Positions 32,769 to 45,002 of a stretch of 64,000 nucleotides of DNA are shown here, piece by piece. Made by a program: the position numbers and the translations under genes. The stretch is from contig NC_081409.1 in the NCBI RefSeq assembly GCF_030272615.1, forward strand, positions 208,119,190 to 208,183,189, in the 5' to 3' direction. Below the pieces are notes generated by a model. The model was not told the origin of the DNA, made no database searches, and worked only from the letters and a program-made list of their open reading frames with translations. The DNA is from Cryptomeria japonica. Taxonomy: Eukaryota; Streptophyta; Pinopsida; Cupressales; Cupressaceae. Numbering within the stretch: the stretch's first letter is position 1; each line of letters opens with the position of its first letter.

Positions 32769-34240
32769 TGTAGACGTATAAAAATGACCATATTCCTAAA
32801 TGAATATTTTATGTTCATTTCTCTATTTAATTAAATCCAATTTAATTAAATTATCCACATTCTTCTATTTAATTAAGTAAATTACTCAATTTATTTAAAT
32901 TAAATTCACTATACCCATTTAATGAATAAATCATTTTATTCAATTAAATCTCCCCTATCCACTTTTAATTAAATTCAAATTTAATTAAATAGTTATCCTA
33001 AATTGAATAAATCTAATTTATTCAATTTCCCCAAATTGCAACCAAATTGAATTTAATTATTTCAATTAAATCCTATTATCCCTCCATCCACTTGCAAAAT
33101 CCTAAACCCCTTTCTAAACCCCTCCTAGAATCTTCTAATCGCTTCTAATTAGCCTAACCCCTCATCTAAACTTTGTCACATCCCTAAGCAAAGGGAAGTC
33201 ACTTCTCAAAACCTCAAAGTCTTTGATAACCATTAAAGGTTTCAAACCTTCAACCACTTAAATCCTCAAAGTCTTTGATAGCCATTAAAGGCTTCCAACC
33301 TCCAACCACTTAATCCCCCAAAGTCTTCAATAACCATTAATGGTTAACTCAAACCCTCTTACATGGTTAAAACATTTGTTTTAACTCAACCTTCATCCAA
33401 CCCAAGGGTCTCATTAGGACTTTAATGCTTTGACCATGATTATCTCTTAATCATTTGCACAAGGGTTTATCCTTGGATTAACTCTTAATCTAATGGGTAA
33501 GCCTAACTTAGACTTGACCCTTACCCTCTAGATAACCATGAGGTCTTCTCAGGCCTTTAATGCCTCCAACCCCTTCTCTCAACCCAACCCTATGTTGACA
33601 CTTGTCACCATTTCATTGGTGCAATTTGTGCACATGGATCCCCAACTTTCAAACTCAACCCTTGATTGAATCTTTCAATCCTGACCATCCATTGCCCTGT
33701 TTTTGCTATAAATAGAGCTCTCATTCCTCCATTTTAAATCATCCAAATTTGTAGTATCACACTTATGCTCAAATACATTCAAGCTTTCATATCATTTTAT
33801 GCTCATCATTTTAGCCTCTTTGAAATCAGGAATTAGTCTAAATATGCATTTTTAGAATGATTTCGTTATCATTTAGCTCAATCATAGACTAATATATCAT
33901 GTTAGGATAGTATTTATGCTAATCTTGTCATCTTATCATTTAGTTTATTATGTTTCTAAGATCATGCATAGCTTAGGATACCTTTCATACTAAAAACTAT
34001 CAAAGCATCCCTCGTTCTTGCATTTGCCATCCCTAAATCATTTTGCTCAGTGATCTGAGAGCAAAAACATTGGTTTGAGGGACATTGTGAGATAGAGAAC
34101 CATGGGACCCACCTTGGGAAGCTGAGTAATACGTTATTACTCCATAGCTTGCATCAAGAAGTCCTGTGTGTGTGTGTGGACAAGTCATTTAGTCATATTT
34201 TCACATATTGAGTTCTATCAGCCCACTTTTCCCACATACA
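32769..34240 (+). mobile_element. Solo LTR inserted in the copia zinc knuckle
   Basis: Starts TGTAGACGTATAAAAATGAC and ends CCCACATACA, with an exact 5-bp duplication, ATGCC (32764-32768 and 34241-34245). Taking out the LTR and one ATGCC rejoins the zinc knuckle. A TATA box (TATAAATA) at 33707-33714 indicates + orientation. It holds AATTAAAT-rich sequence near 32820-33070 and a 52-bp tandem repeat. Length 1472 bp. I cannot assign the superfamily from the LTR alone. Confidence 0.95.
33212..33367 (+). repeat. 52-bp tandem repeat, three copies, in the solo LTR
   Basis: Units start at 33212, 33264 and 33316. Each reads CCTCAAAGTCTTTGATAACC or a close variant, then CATTAAAGG, then a CAACC-CTTAA segment. 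Confidence 0.9.
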
Positions 34241-34988
34241 ATGCCCATATTGGTCACATCTGAAACATTGCACCTTGGTCATATTCCTTTCTCTTGGATG
34301 AGTATTTTCCTCTTGTATCTTTGTCCTTCTTCCTTTTGAAGTTCCTTTTCTTTCCCTTTTTGTGAGAATGAGAGTTTAGTACATGAATGTCTTCATTTGT
34401 AGAGTTTTGACCATCCCTCCTTGTGATTAGTCTGGATTCCTCTTGAATGCACTATGTCTTTAATCGATCAAATTTTGGGAGTTTTGAGTGAGCACTAATT
34501 CCTTGTATGAATCCTTCCCATGAAGCTGGTAATCCATTCAATGCCAACATAGTTAGCTCCTTGCTTCTAATGAAGTGACCAATGGTGGAGAGTTGGTCCC
34601 TTAATTCTATGATCCTTATGAAGTATGATGTAATGGTTTCTCCTTTGTTCATCTTCGCATGATGAAGTTTTTGTTTGAGTGATAGAGCCCTTCTTGTATT
34701 GTTTATTTCATACATGCTTTCTAATGTTGAGAACATTTTGAATGATGTATCCAACTTGCAGATTATAGGTACTATGTGATCCTTAACTGCATCTACTAAT
34801 AGCTTCATGGCCTTACTGTTGTTCTTTATCCATTGTCTCTTCTCATCTTCTTCATTTGGTACAATTATCTCCTTTTTTACAAAAGCTTCTAACTCTTGCT
34901 CTCTTAATGTGATCATAATTTTGAATTTCCATGAGACAAAGTTAGAGGAGCCTTCAAGACGATCCTCAAACCTAACATCGTTGGCCAT
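34241..34988 (-). CDS. Copia gag (UBN2-type), largely open
   Basis: From the start ATG at 34988 the frame is open for 178 codons. It begins MANDVRFEDRLEGSSNFVSW, the usual start of copia gag, and continues with KFKIMITLREQELEAFV, ESMYEINNTRRALSLKQKL and MNKGETITSYFIRI, the UBN2 core. LPASWEGFIQGISA follows. It then decays, with the first half of a zinc knuckle, CFRCDQYG, at about 34270-34246. Gag forms the virus-like particle. The ATG is preceded by the PBS and leader at 35081-35093, as expected for gag. The frame ends before the knuckle, so the protein is incomplete. Confidence 0.88.
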
Positions 34989-35080
34989 TTGGAGAAGAAA
35001 TATGTTTTTCTAAAGGAAAAGATTCAAATGATAAATTTGACAACCTTTAGACTCAAATATAATCGGATCTTCCTTAGAGT

Positions 35081-35093
35081 GGCTCTGATTCCA
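35081..35093 (-). other. Copia primer binding site (tRNA-iMet type)
   Basis: Minus strand reads TGGAATCAGAGCC, one base off the common TGGTATCAGAGC that pairs with the 3' end of initiator methionine tRNA. It abuts an LTR end, CTTCAACA. Confidence 0.85.
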
Positions 35094-35897
35094 TGTTGAA
35101 GTTTTATCAAATTTGAATATAAGATATTTTAAGTTTAAGAATGTAATCACCAAACTGTCTTATTAAAGTATTATCAATCACTAAGAATATTGATTATAAT
35201 ATGAACTGTTGTTCCAATGATTGATTTATAATAATATCGATCTCTCTACAAGTGTTGTTTTAAACAAAGAAATAATCGATATATTACTTATCAATTTTAC
35301 CAGCATATGGGTTGTTGTGATGAAGGTGGCAGTCGGGCTTGTGTCAACACTTAATATTTATGTATATTCACAAGTACCGATTGACCACCTCTACATATAG
35401 AGGGAGACATGCCTACGTAGAGGCATGCCTCTACGTGGAACATGTCCACATAGAGACATGTCTCTACGTAGATATGTCTAATCGGTTGTGATAGTCATGT
35501 CGATACATAATAAAGGTTAATCGATTGTTATCGATTCCAATTTGCATTTGATACTAATACACTTTAATAATATGATTATCTTAGAATATATAATCTGATC
35601 GACACTCAATATCGATATACATATGATTAAATATGATTAATATAATTAATTTAATTATATGTATGTATTTAATAATGTATAAATATACATTATTAAATAC
35701 ATGCATATGATTAATTTACAATCATATTTCATAGATTAATAATTAAAGAAAGAATCTTATTAAACACATAAAGAAATTAATTTGATTAATACTTGTGAAG
35801 GAGGATAGATATCAAATGCTTAAGGCCGATAGGTCAATTAAGCATTTGATTTCATCAGTTAGAATAATCTGTCCGAAGCTACAAAACATTAACAACA
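35094..35897 (-). repeat. 5' LTR of the minus-strand copia, outer edge uncertain
   Basis: In + coordinates it starts TGTTGAAG next to the PBS. Two candidate outer ends have the right form: TCAACA at 35349 (256 bp) and AACAACA at 35897 (804 bp). The second would include the CTACGTAG cluster at 35391-35471 in the U3 region. No second LTR is in the window to decide. Confidence 0.5.
35391..35471. repeat. Cluster of CTACGTAG-like palindromes
   Basis: CTACATAT (35391), CTACGTAG (35413), CTACGTGG (35431), CCACATAG (35446) and CTACGTAG (35464), spaced 15-22 bp. Flanking arms such as CATGCC/GGCATG (35409, 35422) and ACATGTC/GACATGT (35440, 35455) make larger imperfect palindromes. Confidence 0.85.
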
Positions 35898-37369
35898 TGA
35901 TTGTGCAATACCTTATCTTTAAAAAAGGTTTATACAGTACTCCATGAGTTCTACATGGGGGCCTAGGTATGAAGTTAGGAGAGGGTCAGACTACTAGGGT
36001 AACTCATGAGAGGCTATGCAATGACACTCTCTCCTTATGTATCCTAATATCCTATTATATCAATTATTTTATGTGGAAGCCTCTAGGAAGTAATTTGGAA
36101 GTCTTTTGGATGTTCTTTGGATTTTCCTTTGTTTGTTATCCTTACTTTCTTATCTTGTACAGTGGTGTCTTGTTTATCTTGGTTGTGATGTATGTTTAGG
36201 TCTTTTATTCCCAACCTTCTTGCGTGTTGTTTGGGTCCTTGAGTCTATCTCCAGCACGGGGGTGGACCTCCGAGTTCCACCTGGTTGGGTAGTAATGTTT
36301 ACTATCCATTGAGTTTTTTTGGTGTTCTTATTCATGAGAAGCTAGATGGATCTTACCTTGTGTTCTAGCATTTTCACATTCATTTGTAGGTTGTTCTACC
36401 ATTGTAATGTATTTGTTATGTATCTTTTAGAAGTGATGTAAAAGAATATGTAATTATATATTTGTACTTGTAATTGGATATTTCAAGTGTAAAGGAATTG
36501 TAATAGGACTATTTTAATAGATGCATTTTTATTAATGGATACCTTGTGAGTGAATGTACTCATATAGATTATATGTATGTTCTTATTCTTGATGAAGGTT
36601 ATCATAGGAATCTTTCATTTGGTGCTTTAAAATGAACTTAGCATAGGTCTTTACATGATGAGTTAATGATTTGTGATTAGGAGTTTATTTGATTAAGTCA
36701 ATGTATCCTATTAAATATGTTTATGTGATTTGAAATAATGTAATAAGATTCAGTTATCTTCATGTGAGTAATTAGATATATAATACATGTTAGTGAGTGT
36801 TTCTTAGTAGCAATGTTAGGGAGTCCTTAGAGGATTGAACTATCAGATGTGATTAATTCTTCTACTAAACATTGTTATGATTCATCTATGATTATGTGAT
36901 TAATTTACTTATTGTTGCATTAAGTTAGAAATGGTTAGTGCATTATGTTTCCTTTTAAAAAAAAATATTTTCTATGTTTTGGTTTGTTAGTTTTTATTTC
37001 TCTAAAACAACTAAAACTACATAAAATGATACCTTTGTAATGAATAATACATTGTGTAGTAGGTAAAACATTGTTAGTAGGAAAGAACCATCATAAAATA
37101 TTGTATAGGACTTTATAGTCCAATTATATAAATAAATGATAGGTCCATGCATATCATGGCTTGTGAGTAGCATCCCCTCAATATTTTACATATTTTTTTC
37201 CTCATGTCTCTTTAGAAACATCATTTAACTAGCGTGTGCCTAATGGATTAGGTAGCATGGAAGGTAGAGAAAGAATAGCTATAGTTTCAACCCATCCATT
37301 TTTATACTTTGGCATATCAATCTTATATCATTATGTACCATTTTTTTAAATTTCTCACTTGATACCCTA
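35898..37369. other. Interval with no clear gene
   Basis: Short + ORFs at 35969-36312 have no recognised domain. The right part (36700-37369) may be decayed copia RT leading into the RNase H remnant, but I could not confirm any RT motif. Confidence 0.35.
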
Positions 37370-37760
37370 AAATATACTTATTCTAATTGGATTGGTGTTT
37401 ACGATGATCTCACATCCACTTATGGCTATATATTTCATCATGGATCCAATCCTATTTATTGGTTGAGCAAGTAGAAACATACTATTCCTCTTTTATCTAT
37501 AGAGTTATAGTACAAGGAGGTTGCAAATTCCACTACAAAAGGCAATATGGATTCACCACATCTTAATAGCATTTGGCGTCTATCATCTACTCTAATAATT
37601 AGAGTATTATTTCAATCTCAAAGAATTTGGTTCAAAATTAGTAAAATAAGAATATTGAGATCCATATCCACTATATTTGAGACCTTATCTAAGAAAATCA
37701 TCGATCATTAGTTGTGTCCCACATTGGAGTATGGTGCAAGAGCACCCTACGAACCTAGTT
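37370..37760 (+). pseudogene. Ty1/copia RNase H remnant
   Basis: One + frame reads SNWIGVYDDLTSTYGYIFHH, then GSNPIYWLSK, a stop, KHTIPLLSIEL, a stop, and YKEVANSTTKGN. This follows the copia RNase H pattern DWAGD--DRKSTSGY-F-LG---I-W-SKKQ--V-LSS-EAEY--A. KNIEIHIHYI in another frame and LCPTLEYGARAP nearby match the C-terminal KHIEI-YH-IRD and T-EQ-AD-FTK blocks. The Glu of EAEY is affected by a stop. The upstream RT was not recognised. Confidence 0.7.
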
Positions 37761-37779
37761 TTGGTCCAAAAGGTCAAAA

Positions 37780-40529
37780 TTTGAATTTTATGTTTTTTTT
37801 TATGTTTTTTTATGAAAATAAGGACACTTGAGGCTATTTTTATGTATTTAGACCCAATTTGGAAAGTTTGGGGTCCATATGGTTTAAAATGTAAAAGTTG
37901 CAAAAAGTTGTCATTATTATCATGACAATTTTTGCAACTTTGAAACCAACTTTTGAAATATGGTTGAAAGTTAGTTTTGAACGGTTTTGATGTTGTAACC
38001 CACTTGTATGGGAATAAATAGGCCCTTGGAATTCCATCAAAGGTTATTCTATTTGAAGTTGAATATTTTACTCAATAAAATTGAAATTCCTTATGCATTT
38101 TTGGACGTTGCAATCTAATTACTTTCATTTTTCAATATGAAATTCATCATGTTTTGATTGGGAAAAAATTTGATGTGTTAAATTAGTGAAATAAGTTCAA
38201 TTTGGATTTTGTGCCATTAAATTTCATTCATATTTGAAGTAGTTATGATCATTTTATTGACTGCAATTTCCATATTTTTACAATGACAGTCTTGTTGCAA
38301 CATTTATTCTGAATTGGTATGGAAGATTTAAGTATCAAGACTAGACTGATTTGAAAGATGGGTGAATTAAATTTAATTTGGTACATATTTCATGTGTTTT
38401 GGTTAATTTTAGTGCAAGTTATAGCAATTTTTGTGAAAAATGTCTATACACGAGCAACAACAAGCCTTGTAAGAATAAATTTTTGTTTTGGCCATTCCAC
38501 CCACTGTATGGAATTTTAACTTGGTGGAATGGCCTATTATATTGTATATTTTTTGTTTCAATGAATTACATGGATTTTTGAGTTCTTTTTATGGCTTTGT
38601 GATGATGCCCTAGGTGGACTGAGACACATTCTCAAGTGAAAAATGAGAGGTATGAAGTGGGAAATGGATGAAAAAAAGTTTAGAAGGATAATGTGAGTGT
38701 TATAAAAGAATGTGAAGATATATTATAAGGATTTTTAATAGTTGGTGAAGTGTGGGAAAGTGTGGAAGTGGAATTTCGAAGAAACCCTCCTCACATTAGC
38801 TTAAAAACAAGGGTTTTGTAAACTCATGACTAAGGGATAGTATCTTTCTTTAAAAATTATGGATTTGACCTATTTGAGACCCATATTAAAGTTATGAGCA
38901 TTATATTGTAGATTAGAAAGGGTTTTTGTTGATAGTCTCTTTGTAAAAGAGGCCTAATAGGCCTAATTAGGATAGCATAGGAGGCCATTTTTGATGCACA
39001 TGTTCCAAATCAACCTCCAGTGGTTTTTGGTTATATTATGTAACTTGATAATTGGTGTTGGAATATCTATTTTGTTTGTGAAGTCATTTGGGAATTTTGT
39101 GAGTTAAGGCCTAAAAACCCCCTCTGAATAGGGCTAATAGGAAATAGGCCCTTTGTGAAGCAACCCATCTAGGGAGAGGTTATGGGAAGTGAACCAATGC
39201 ATGAAATGGGTGTTCATGATGCCTTAATCCTTTTTATAATCCTTCCTCAAGGTTTCCGAACCATTTGGTGAGTTTGTACCAATTTTTGGGTGAACCGGCT
39301 AGGATCAAGAAGCCAAATGAAGGAGTTGATGAGTTGATTTTTCCTTGTAAACTTGTGAGAACTTTTGAAGAATGGTTTTGATTTGGTTGTGATGTGATTG
39401 GGCCCTCTACATCAGAGTAGGTTGCTAATAAATTTACCAAAACCTTTATAGAGAGCACATATGTTCATCTTCAATATCTTTTAAGGGTGTAAGACACTTC
39501 CATTTTTACAAGGATAGCTAGTTCTTCGCTCTTCCTCTATTTATTTCAAGGTATACTCTCTCTTGCATCTCTATATTATTTTGTAGATTGTATATGGATG
39601 CTTAAGATGGCTTATCTTGCTAAGACCTATTTCTCTTTACTCTTGTTGCACTTTAAAAGGGGTGCTAATGTAAGTAATTATTGTACCCATTATATTATTT
39701 TTTACTTAGGTCATTTATTTCTGTTACTTAAGTGGTATAAGATAATGAGTTCATATGTTTCCCTTCATTTAGGGGACATTTTTTACCCTTATTCTTTTTG
39801 GATTTGGAAACTCGAATATTTGTTTTGCAGATTTATGCCTTATCCTCATTGATAAGATTTGGAAACTATAAGATTATATTTATCCTAGCCCTTTCCTTCC
39901 ATTTGATTATCTAATTGAATTTAGTTATTACAATACTAAAATAGTTCTTTTTCTTGTTCACATTTAATTATGTGTCATCATAATGTTGTTTTGTTCTTAA
40001 ATAAATTTGCATTACATGTCTTTCTAAAATCCAACAATGCAAGATTGTCATTTGACTTAAGGATAATCTTACATCAATACTATTAGTTTTGGTCTATATT
40101 ATTTTGTTATATTTTTTTTATTGTAAAGTCATACAATTAACTATTAAATATTTGATTTAAAAAACAATTTAAATTATGAAAAACAACAATTAAAATTTAC
40201 ATAATAAATTACAAATCCTTAATCCTATCAAAATTTAATTTTATCTAATTCATTTAAGAATACAAGATACTTTCAAGATAACAAATATATGTGTTGTGAC
40301 CACATTTTGTATGTGGTTCTGAGCGGGGTGTATAAATAAAAAATATTAATAAAAAAGTTTAGTAGAATAATCCACTTTTATTGAAAAAAAAAAAAGAAGA
40401 AAACCAAACATTTAATTAGAAAATTTTTATAGAGACCTTAACTAGGCCAACTCAAAATGCCCTAAAGTGTGATATTCAAAGAAATTTCTCGCTCAAAGCC
40501 ATTAATGCTTGCCCCTTCCTCATCTTTTT
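37780..40529. other. Interval with no gene recognised
   Basis: Contains the hairpin at 38490-38534 and simple T-rich stretches. ORFs under 90 codons near 38378, 39234 and 39598 show no domain. Parts of 37900-39500 may be an LTR, but I found neither TG/CA ends nor a flanking duplication. Confidence 0.35.
38490..38534. repeat. Perfect 12-bp inverted repeat
   Basis: GGCCATTCCACC (38490-38501) and GGTGGAATGGCC (38523-38534), with a 21-nt loop. Confidence 0.92.
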
Positions 40530-41260
40530 TATTTAAAATTAATTATAAATTTACAATCATAACACTTCTGTATATAAAGATATCTGTTAACAGATTTATT
40601 AATAATTTTATTATATTGTAGTTGCATATTGTTGTTATTATTATTTATAATAAATTATTATTTATGATAAAATTGTTTTGTTTGAGATAAATTGGATTAG
40701 AGGAGACAATTGAACCTGTACAACAATATTTATACTGAAAAAACAAAGAAAAATCTGAACTCTTTTGTTTAATATATTTTTTATTTACACTATATATAAA
40801 TGTGCAATCATAAGAGTTCTGTATGTAAAAATACATCTGTTAACAGATTTATCAGTAATTTTCTCAGATTGTCGTTACAAATTATTCATTATTATTGATA
40901 ATAAATTATTGATCATGATCTAAATTGTTCTGATTAAGATAAGTTGATTTTGAAGAGACAATAAATCCCGTAGTTACAGCAATGAAACAACAAATAAAGG
41001 TGAAAATCTGAATCTTTTTGTTTAATATATCTTTGATTTAAAATTATTTATAAATGTACAATCACAACAGTTCTGTATGTAAAGGTGTCGATTAACAGAT
41101 TTATCAATAATTTTGTCAGATTGTAGTTACAAATCGTTATTATTATTTATAATGATTAAATTGTTTTGATTAAGATAAATTAGTTTTGAAAAGACAATAC
41201 AACATGTACATCAATAGTTGCAGCAATGTTGTGTCTACATCGCAATTGAAAACAGCATAA
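40530..41260. repeat. Tandem repeat of about 252 bp, three copies
   Basis: The anchor CTGTTAACAGATTTA occurs at 40584 and 40837 and as CGATTAACAGATTTA at 41089, giving periods of 253 and 252 bp. Each unit also has ATAAAT-TACAATCA, TTCTGTATGTAAA, TTGT-GTTACAAAT and ATTGTTTTGATTAAGATAAAT. Units differ by indels and substitutions. Confidence 0.92.
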
Positions 41261-41357
41261 AGAAACAACAGACCCACAAATAACCAACAAACAAAAAAAA
41301 AGACAGAACCACTAAATTATTAATTCAAAATTTCTGCTGCAGAATTTACTCTACAGT

Positions 41358-41477
41358 CACTGTAAAAATCTAGTATGCTAAACATTTTATGTTTAAATGC
41401 TTATAAATTTTAGCATGCACTGTAAAAATCTAGTATGCTAACCATGTAATGTTTAAATGCTTATAAATTTTAGTGTG
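41358..41477. repeat. 60-bp tandem duplication
   Basis: Two units starting CACTGTAAAAATCTAGTATG at 41358 and 41418 differ at only a few positions, so this duplication is more recent than the array before it. Confidence 0.93.
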
Positions 41478-44400
41478 GGTTTAACATCCCATTGCTATTC
41501 TGGGATTTCTGATGTTGAATCTTTCCTTATCAGTTTGAGTTAGTTGTATGGTCAGGAATGAGATGATTTTATGCAATCAAATTAAAAAATGTGTACAACA
41601 CCATTACTTGAATCATGTGACACCCACAGAAGGAACCAAGATCTGCAAATCCATTATTCTACAATATCTTAGTTCAGAAAAGTTTGAATTAAAACAGTAT
41701 TCTTCTTTCTTGCTTTTTTTGCTTTATCTGTCTGTGGGGTAACAGATGGATACAACTACAAGTCTTCAAGTCTTCAAGTCTTAAGTCTCCATATTGACGT
41801 AAGAACACACTGATTTTTTTGTCTATCGTTAACAAACGAGAGATTCCCTCTTGATTATTAATATAATTCTTAAGCTGAATGCTGAAGAGACTACTTACTT
41901 TTGAATTTATACAGCAGATAAGACATAAAGAGAAAGGAGGAATTACACGTTACAAGTATAAGAAAACATATATATCATACTTATTAAGAACCCTAATGCG
42001 TGCTGCTTACGTTTTCTTTCTTGAAAACTGGGGATCTATTTAGTTTTCTGACAGAGTAACAGATTTTTTTATAGCACAGTAAATGTATTGCTAAAGTCAA
42101 TTACAACTGTCTAACATAAACTAACATAAACTAATATATCTGTTAATGGTCCACAGCAAAAACCCATATTTTGTCATAATGTTTTCTGGTGGTATTATGT
42201 AATTAGGGTTTGTCAGATGCACTGCACTAAATTCGGGCAAGTTGAGGAGAAAATTTGATTATGTAATATATATATATTGGGACACAATTTCCTATGGTGT
42301 ATAAAAGAAATGAATATGGTAGACATTTTCAAGCTCAGTGACAGAGAAACAATTTAAAAGACAAAAGTAAACATAGGATTCCATGTGGTTCATTAAATTT
42401 TGGCTTGCTTTTTTCTGGTTTGGATTTTTCTCTTTGTGTGTATTCAAGGCTCAATGTGGTGTAATAATTCCATCCTATGTCACTGTACAGCCTCTGTAGG
42501 CATGGAGTGGGAACATCTCCATTACACACCCAAAAAAAATTGTTTCATGTTATTATATATTTGTTAAATTTTACTTTACAAACTTCTAAAATAGTATGAT
42601 TTAACTATGCTCTTGTTTCTCTCCTTTAATATAGTTAACATCGTCCCCACATTATCATATTGGACCACAGTTCACTTACAATCTTGATAGGATGTAGCTC
42701 AAATGTAAGAAAGGTCCACCAACTGCTGCAAGACAAGACTTAAACTACTTAAATGTTATATGGTATACCGGGGAGGGTTTCTTATAAGTCTTCTATATCT
42801 ATCTAGAAGAAGATAGGTTTTAATGGTGTAGTATAATCTTTTATTAATGTTTAAGAATAATTATCATAATTTTTAAACTATATTATAGGTGTAGGTTATT
42901 ATAGAGAAGCGGAAAGAACAGAATTTGCAATTCAAAATGACATATGTTGAAGTTTCTAACTATTGATTAGATAAAGATAAGTCTATATATTTCTCTTTCA
43001 TTCAAATTTCTTATATAAAATTTTTTTTGCAATTGAAAACGACATATGTTGAAGTTTCTAAATGCTGATTAGATAAAGATAAGTTGAAATTGCTCTCTAT
43101 ATTTCTCTTTCATTCAGATGTAGAGCATGATGTAAAAGGAAGTTTAATTTATAGTGAATGATCTCTCATTAATCAAATAAGTTGAACTTGCTCTCTATAT
43201 CTCTTTCAAGATATAGAGAATTATTTAAAGGCGGATAACTTATAGTTGGTTCTCTCTCATTAATCAATGAGTGGTTATTATAGAGTTGGATATCCTTTTG
43301 TGTATAATAACATCTAATTCTAACTTTAGATTGAGTTCAGTGTTAATAAAAATATATTTATTTAAGTGTTAAGAATGATATAGAAATACATGTTTGTAAT
43401 TCAGAAAATAAGAAATTTCATGTAATGATATCAAAGAACATTACTAGATCGAAGTTTCAGATGGCACCAAAAGAGGAACTTGTTTATATGAAATAGAAGT
43501 GCAATTGATTAAATGGATTTGATAAGCTTGTAAGGTTTTCTTACATTTCTACACCTCTCAAGAAATTACAATAGAGTATATTATCCCATTAAGTAGTAAA
43601 TCCAAGTTATATATACCAGGCACATCTACATTTAGAAGCCACACATAAAAGTCAGTTTTATACAACCATCTTTAACATGAAGGAGGCAAAAAAAAATTGG
43701 GGTTTTTCACACACTATGACCCCACCTAAAATATAACTTGAAAAGTCAACAAAAGGTTGCATTAAGTAATAATCTTGAAAGAGGGGCCTTAACATCACAT
43801 AAGGATAATTTTTTCTTATAACATAAGAAACTTTGGAATATAAAGAACTAACAATGTATCTTCATTATTGTATGATTGAGATCTTTTATCTCATTTTATC
43901 ATCATTATTGTACTATCAAGCATATTTTGTCTTCATAGTCTAATATCATAGAACTTTGGGAGCAATCTTACCCCACTACTTCCCACTCTAAATCCCATGA
44001 TAGTTTATCGACATCTCTTCATTTTATTTGTCTTCTTTTGGGGTAATAATGGCCCACTTGATGTTAGACTATCCATACAAATCCATGTCAAACAAAAACA
44101 CAAATTTTACAAGCCAAGATAAAGTTTAATCAATATGTAAATATGTCAAAAACTATGAAAGCAATGAAATAAATTTGTGACATTAAAAAAAAAAAGAATG
44201 TACACTAGATGAAATGATGATAATTATTTTCTCTATTTGTACATCATTCATATATATGATATAAGGATAAAACAACCAAATAACATCAATCCCAATATAA
44301 TAATAAGTTATAGTTTACCTCATATGCCTTTGAGCATAATTAGAATCACTAAGACATGTTGGCTCCATATATAAGCTACAAAATTATTTATATATCAATA

Positions 44401-44624
44401 GTACCCAATAATATTGGCTTCACATATTCTAGCATCCTTTTTCAAACTTAACTTGGAGGGGCCAAGAGGAAGGTTGCATTCAAGATGAAAAATAGAGGTT
44501 GCAACATCCCCACTATATAACTTTCTGATGGTTCAAGTAACTCCTAGAATCTAAAAAAATATTCAAATATATGTATAGAACTAAAGTTAAACATCTTATG
44601 TGCCTATAGTAAACATCTTGAGCA
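41478..44624. other. AT-rich interval with local duplications
   Basis: No gene recognised. A 102-bp duplication lies at 42924-43130 (GACATATGTTGAAGTTTCTAA in both units, starting about 42927 and 43029). A partial further relative, CTCTCTATATCTCTTTC, lies at about 43190. Confidence 0.45.
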
Positions 44625-44629
44625 TCTAT

Positions 44630-45002
44630 TGTTAGTGTACAAATGAGGTTATTTTCTATCTAGACATTAGTGGGAACATATTCACATGTTAAGCTTACTT
44701 AAGACCTAAGTTAGTTGTCCTTATATCCTAGGTGTCATTTCAATAAGTTAGTTATAATGGAATCATGTTCACCTCATTTAATTTTAGTTATCTAGGTATT
44801 TAATATTTTCATCATGCATTTAATGTTGTATCAAGGGTAGTTGTTCATACCTTACCTATATAAGAAAGGAATCTCATTGCATATTTCATATATTTAATCA
44901 ATGCATTATTACACAAGTTGTCTTGTCATTCTCTCTTGTGGAAGCTATTTTGGTCTAGCAAGGATTTTGGGGGTATTGAGGAGTCACCTATCTACTCCTA
45001 CA
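44630..45002 (+). mobile_element. Short solo LTR (373 bp) with exact target duplication
   Basis: Starts TGTTAGTGTACAAATGAGG and ends CTACTCCTACA. TCTAT flanks it on both sides (44625-44629 and 45003-45007). A TATA box (TATATAAG) at 44857-44864 and the downstream TTGTCTTGTCATTCTCTC fit a copia-type LTR in + orientation. Confidence 0.93.

Larger units (their letters stand above)
31865..35093 (-). mobile_element. Ty1/copia retrotransposon, 5' half, with nested solo LTR
   Basis: Minus-strand order is PBS (35093 to 35081), gag (34988 to 34241), a zinc knuckle split by a solo LTR, protease (about 32700 to 32590), pre-integrase domain (about 32460 to 32041) and the first part of the integrase core, ending near 31865. 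RT and RNase H are absent. The gag frame is open for 178 codons, so this copy is younger than most in the window. The junction at about 31860 joins it to unrelated + strand sequence. Confidence 0.88.

Noticed and set aside
40530-41477. Possible CRISPR-like array
   Set aside because: Units are 252 and 60 bp with no short repeat/unique spacer pattern; the sequence is from a plant.
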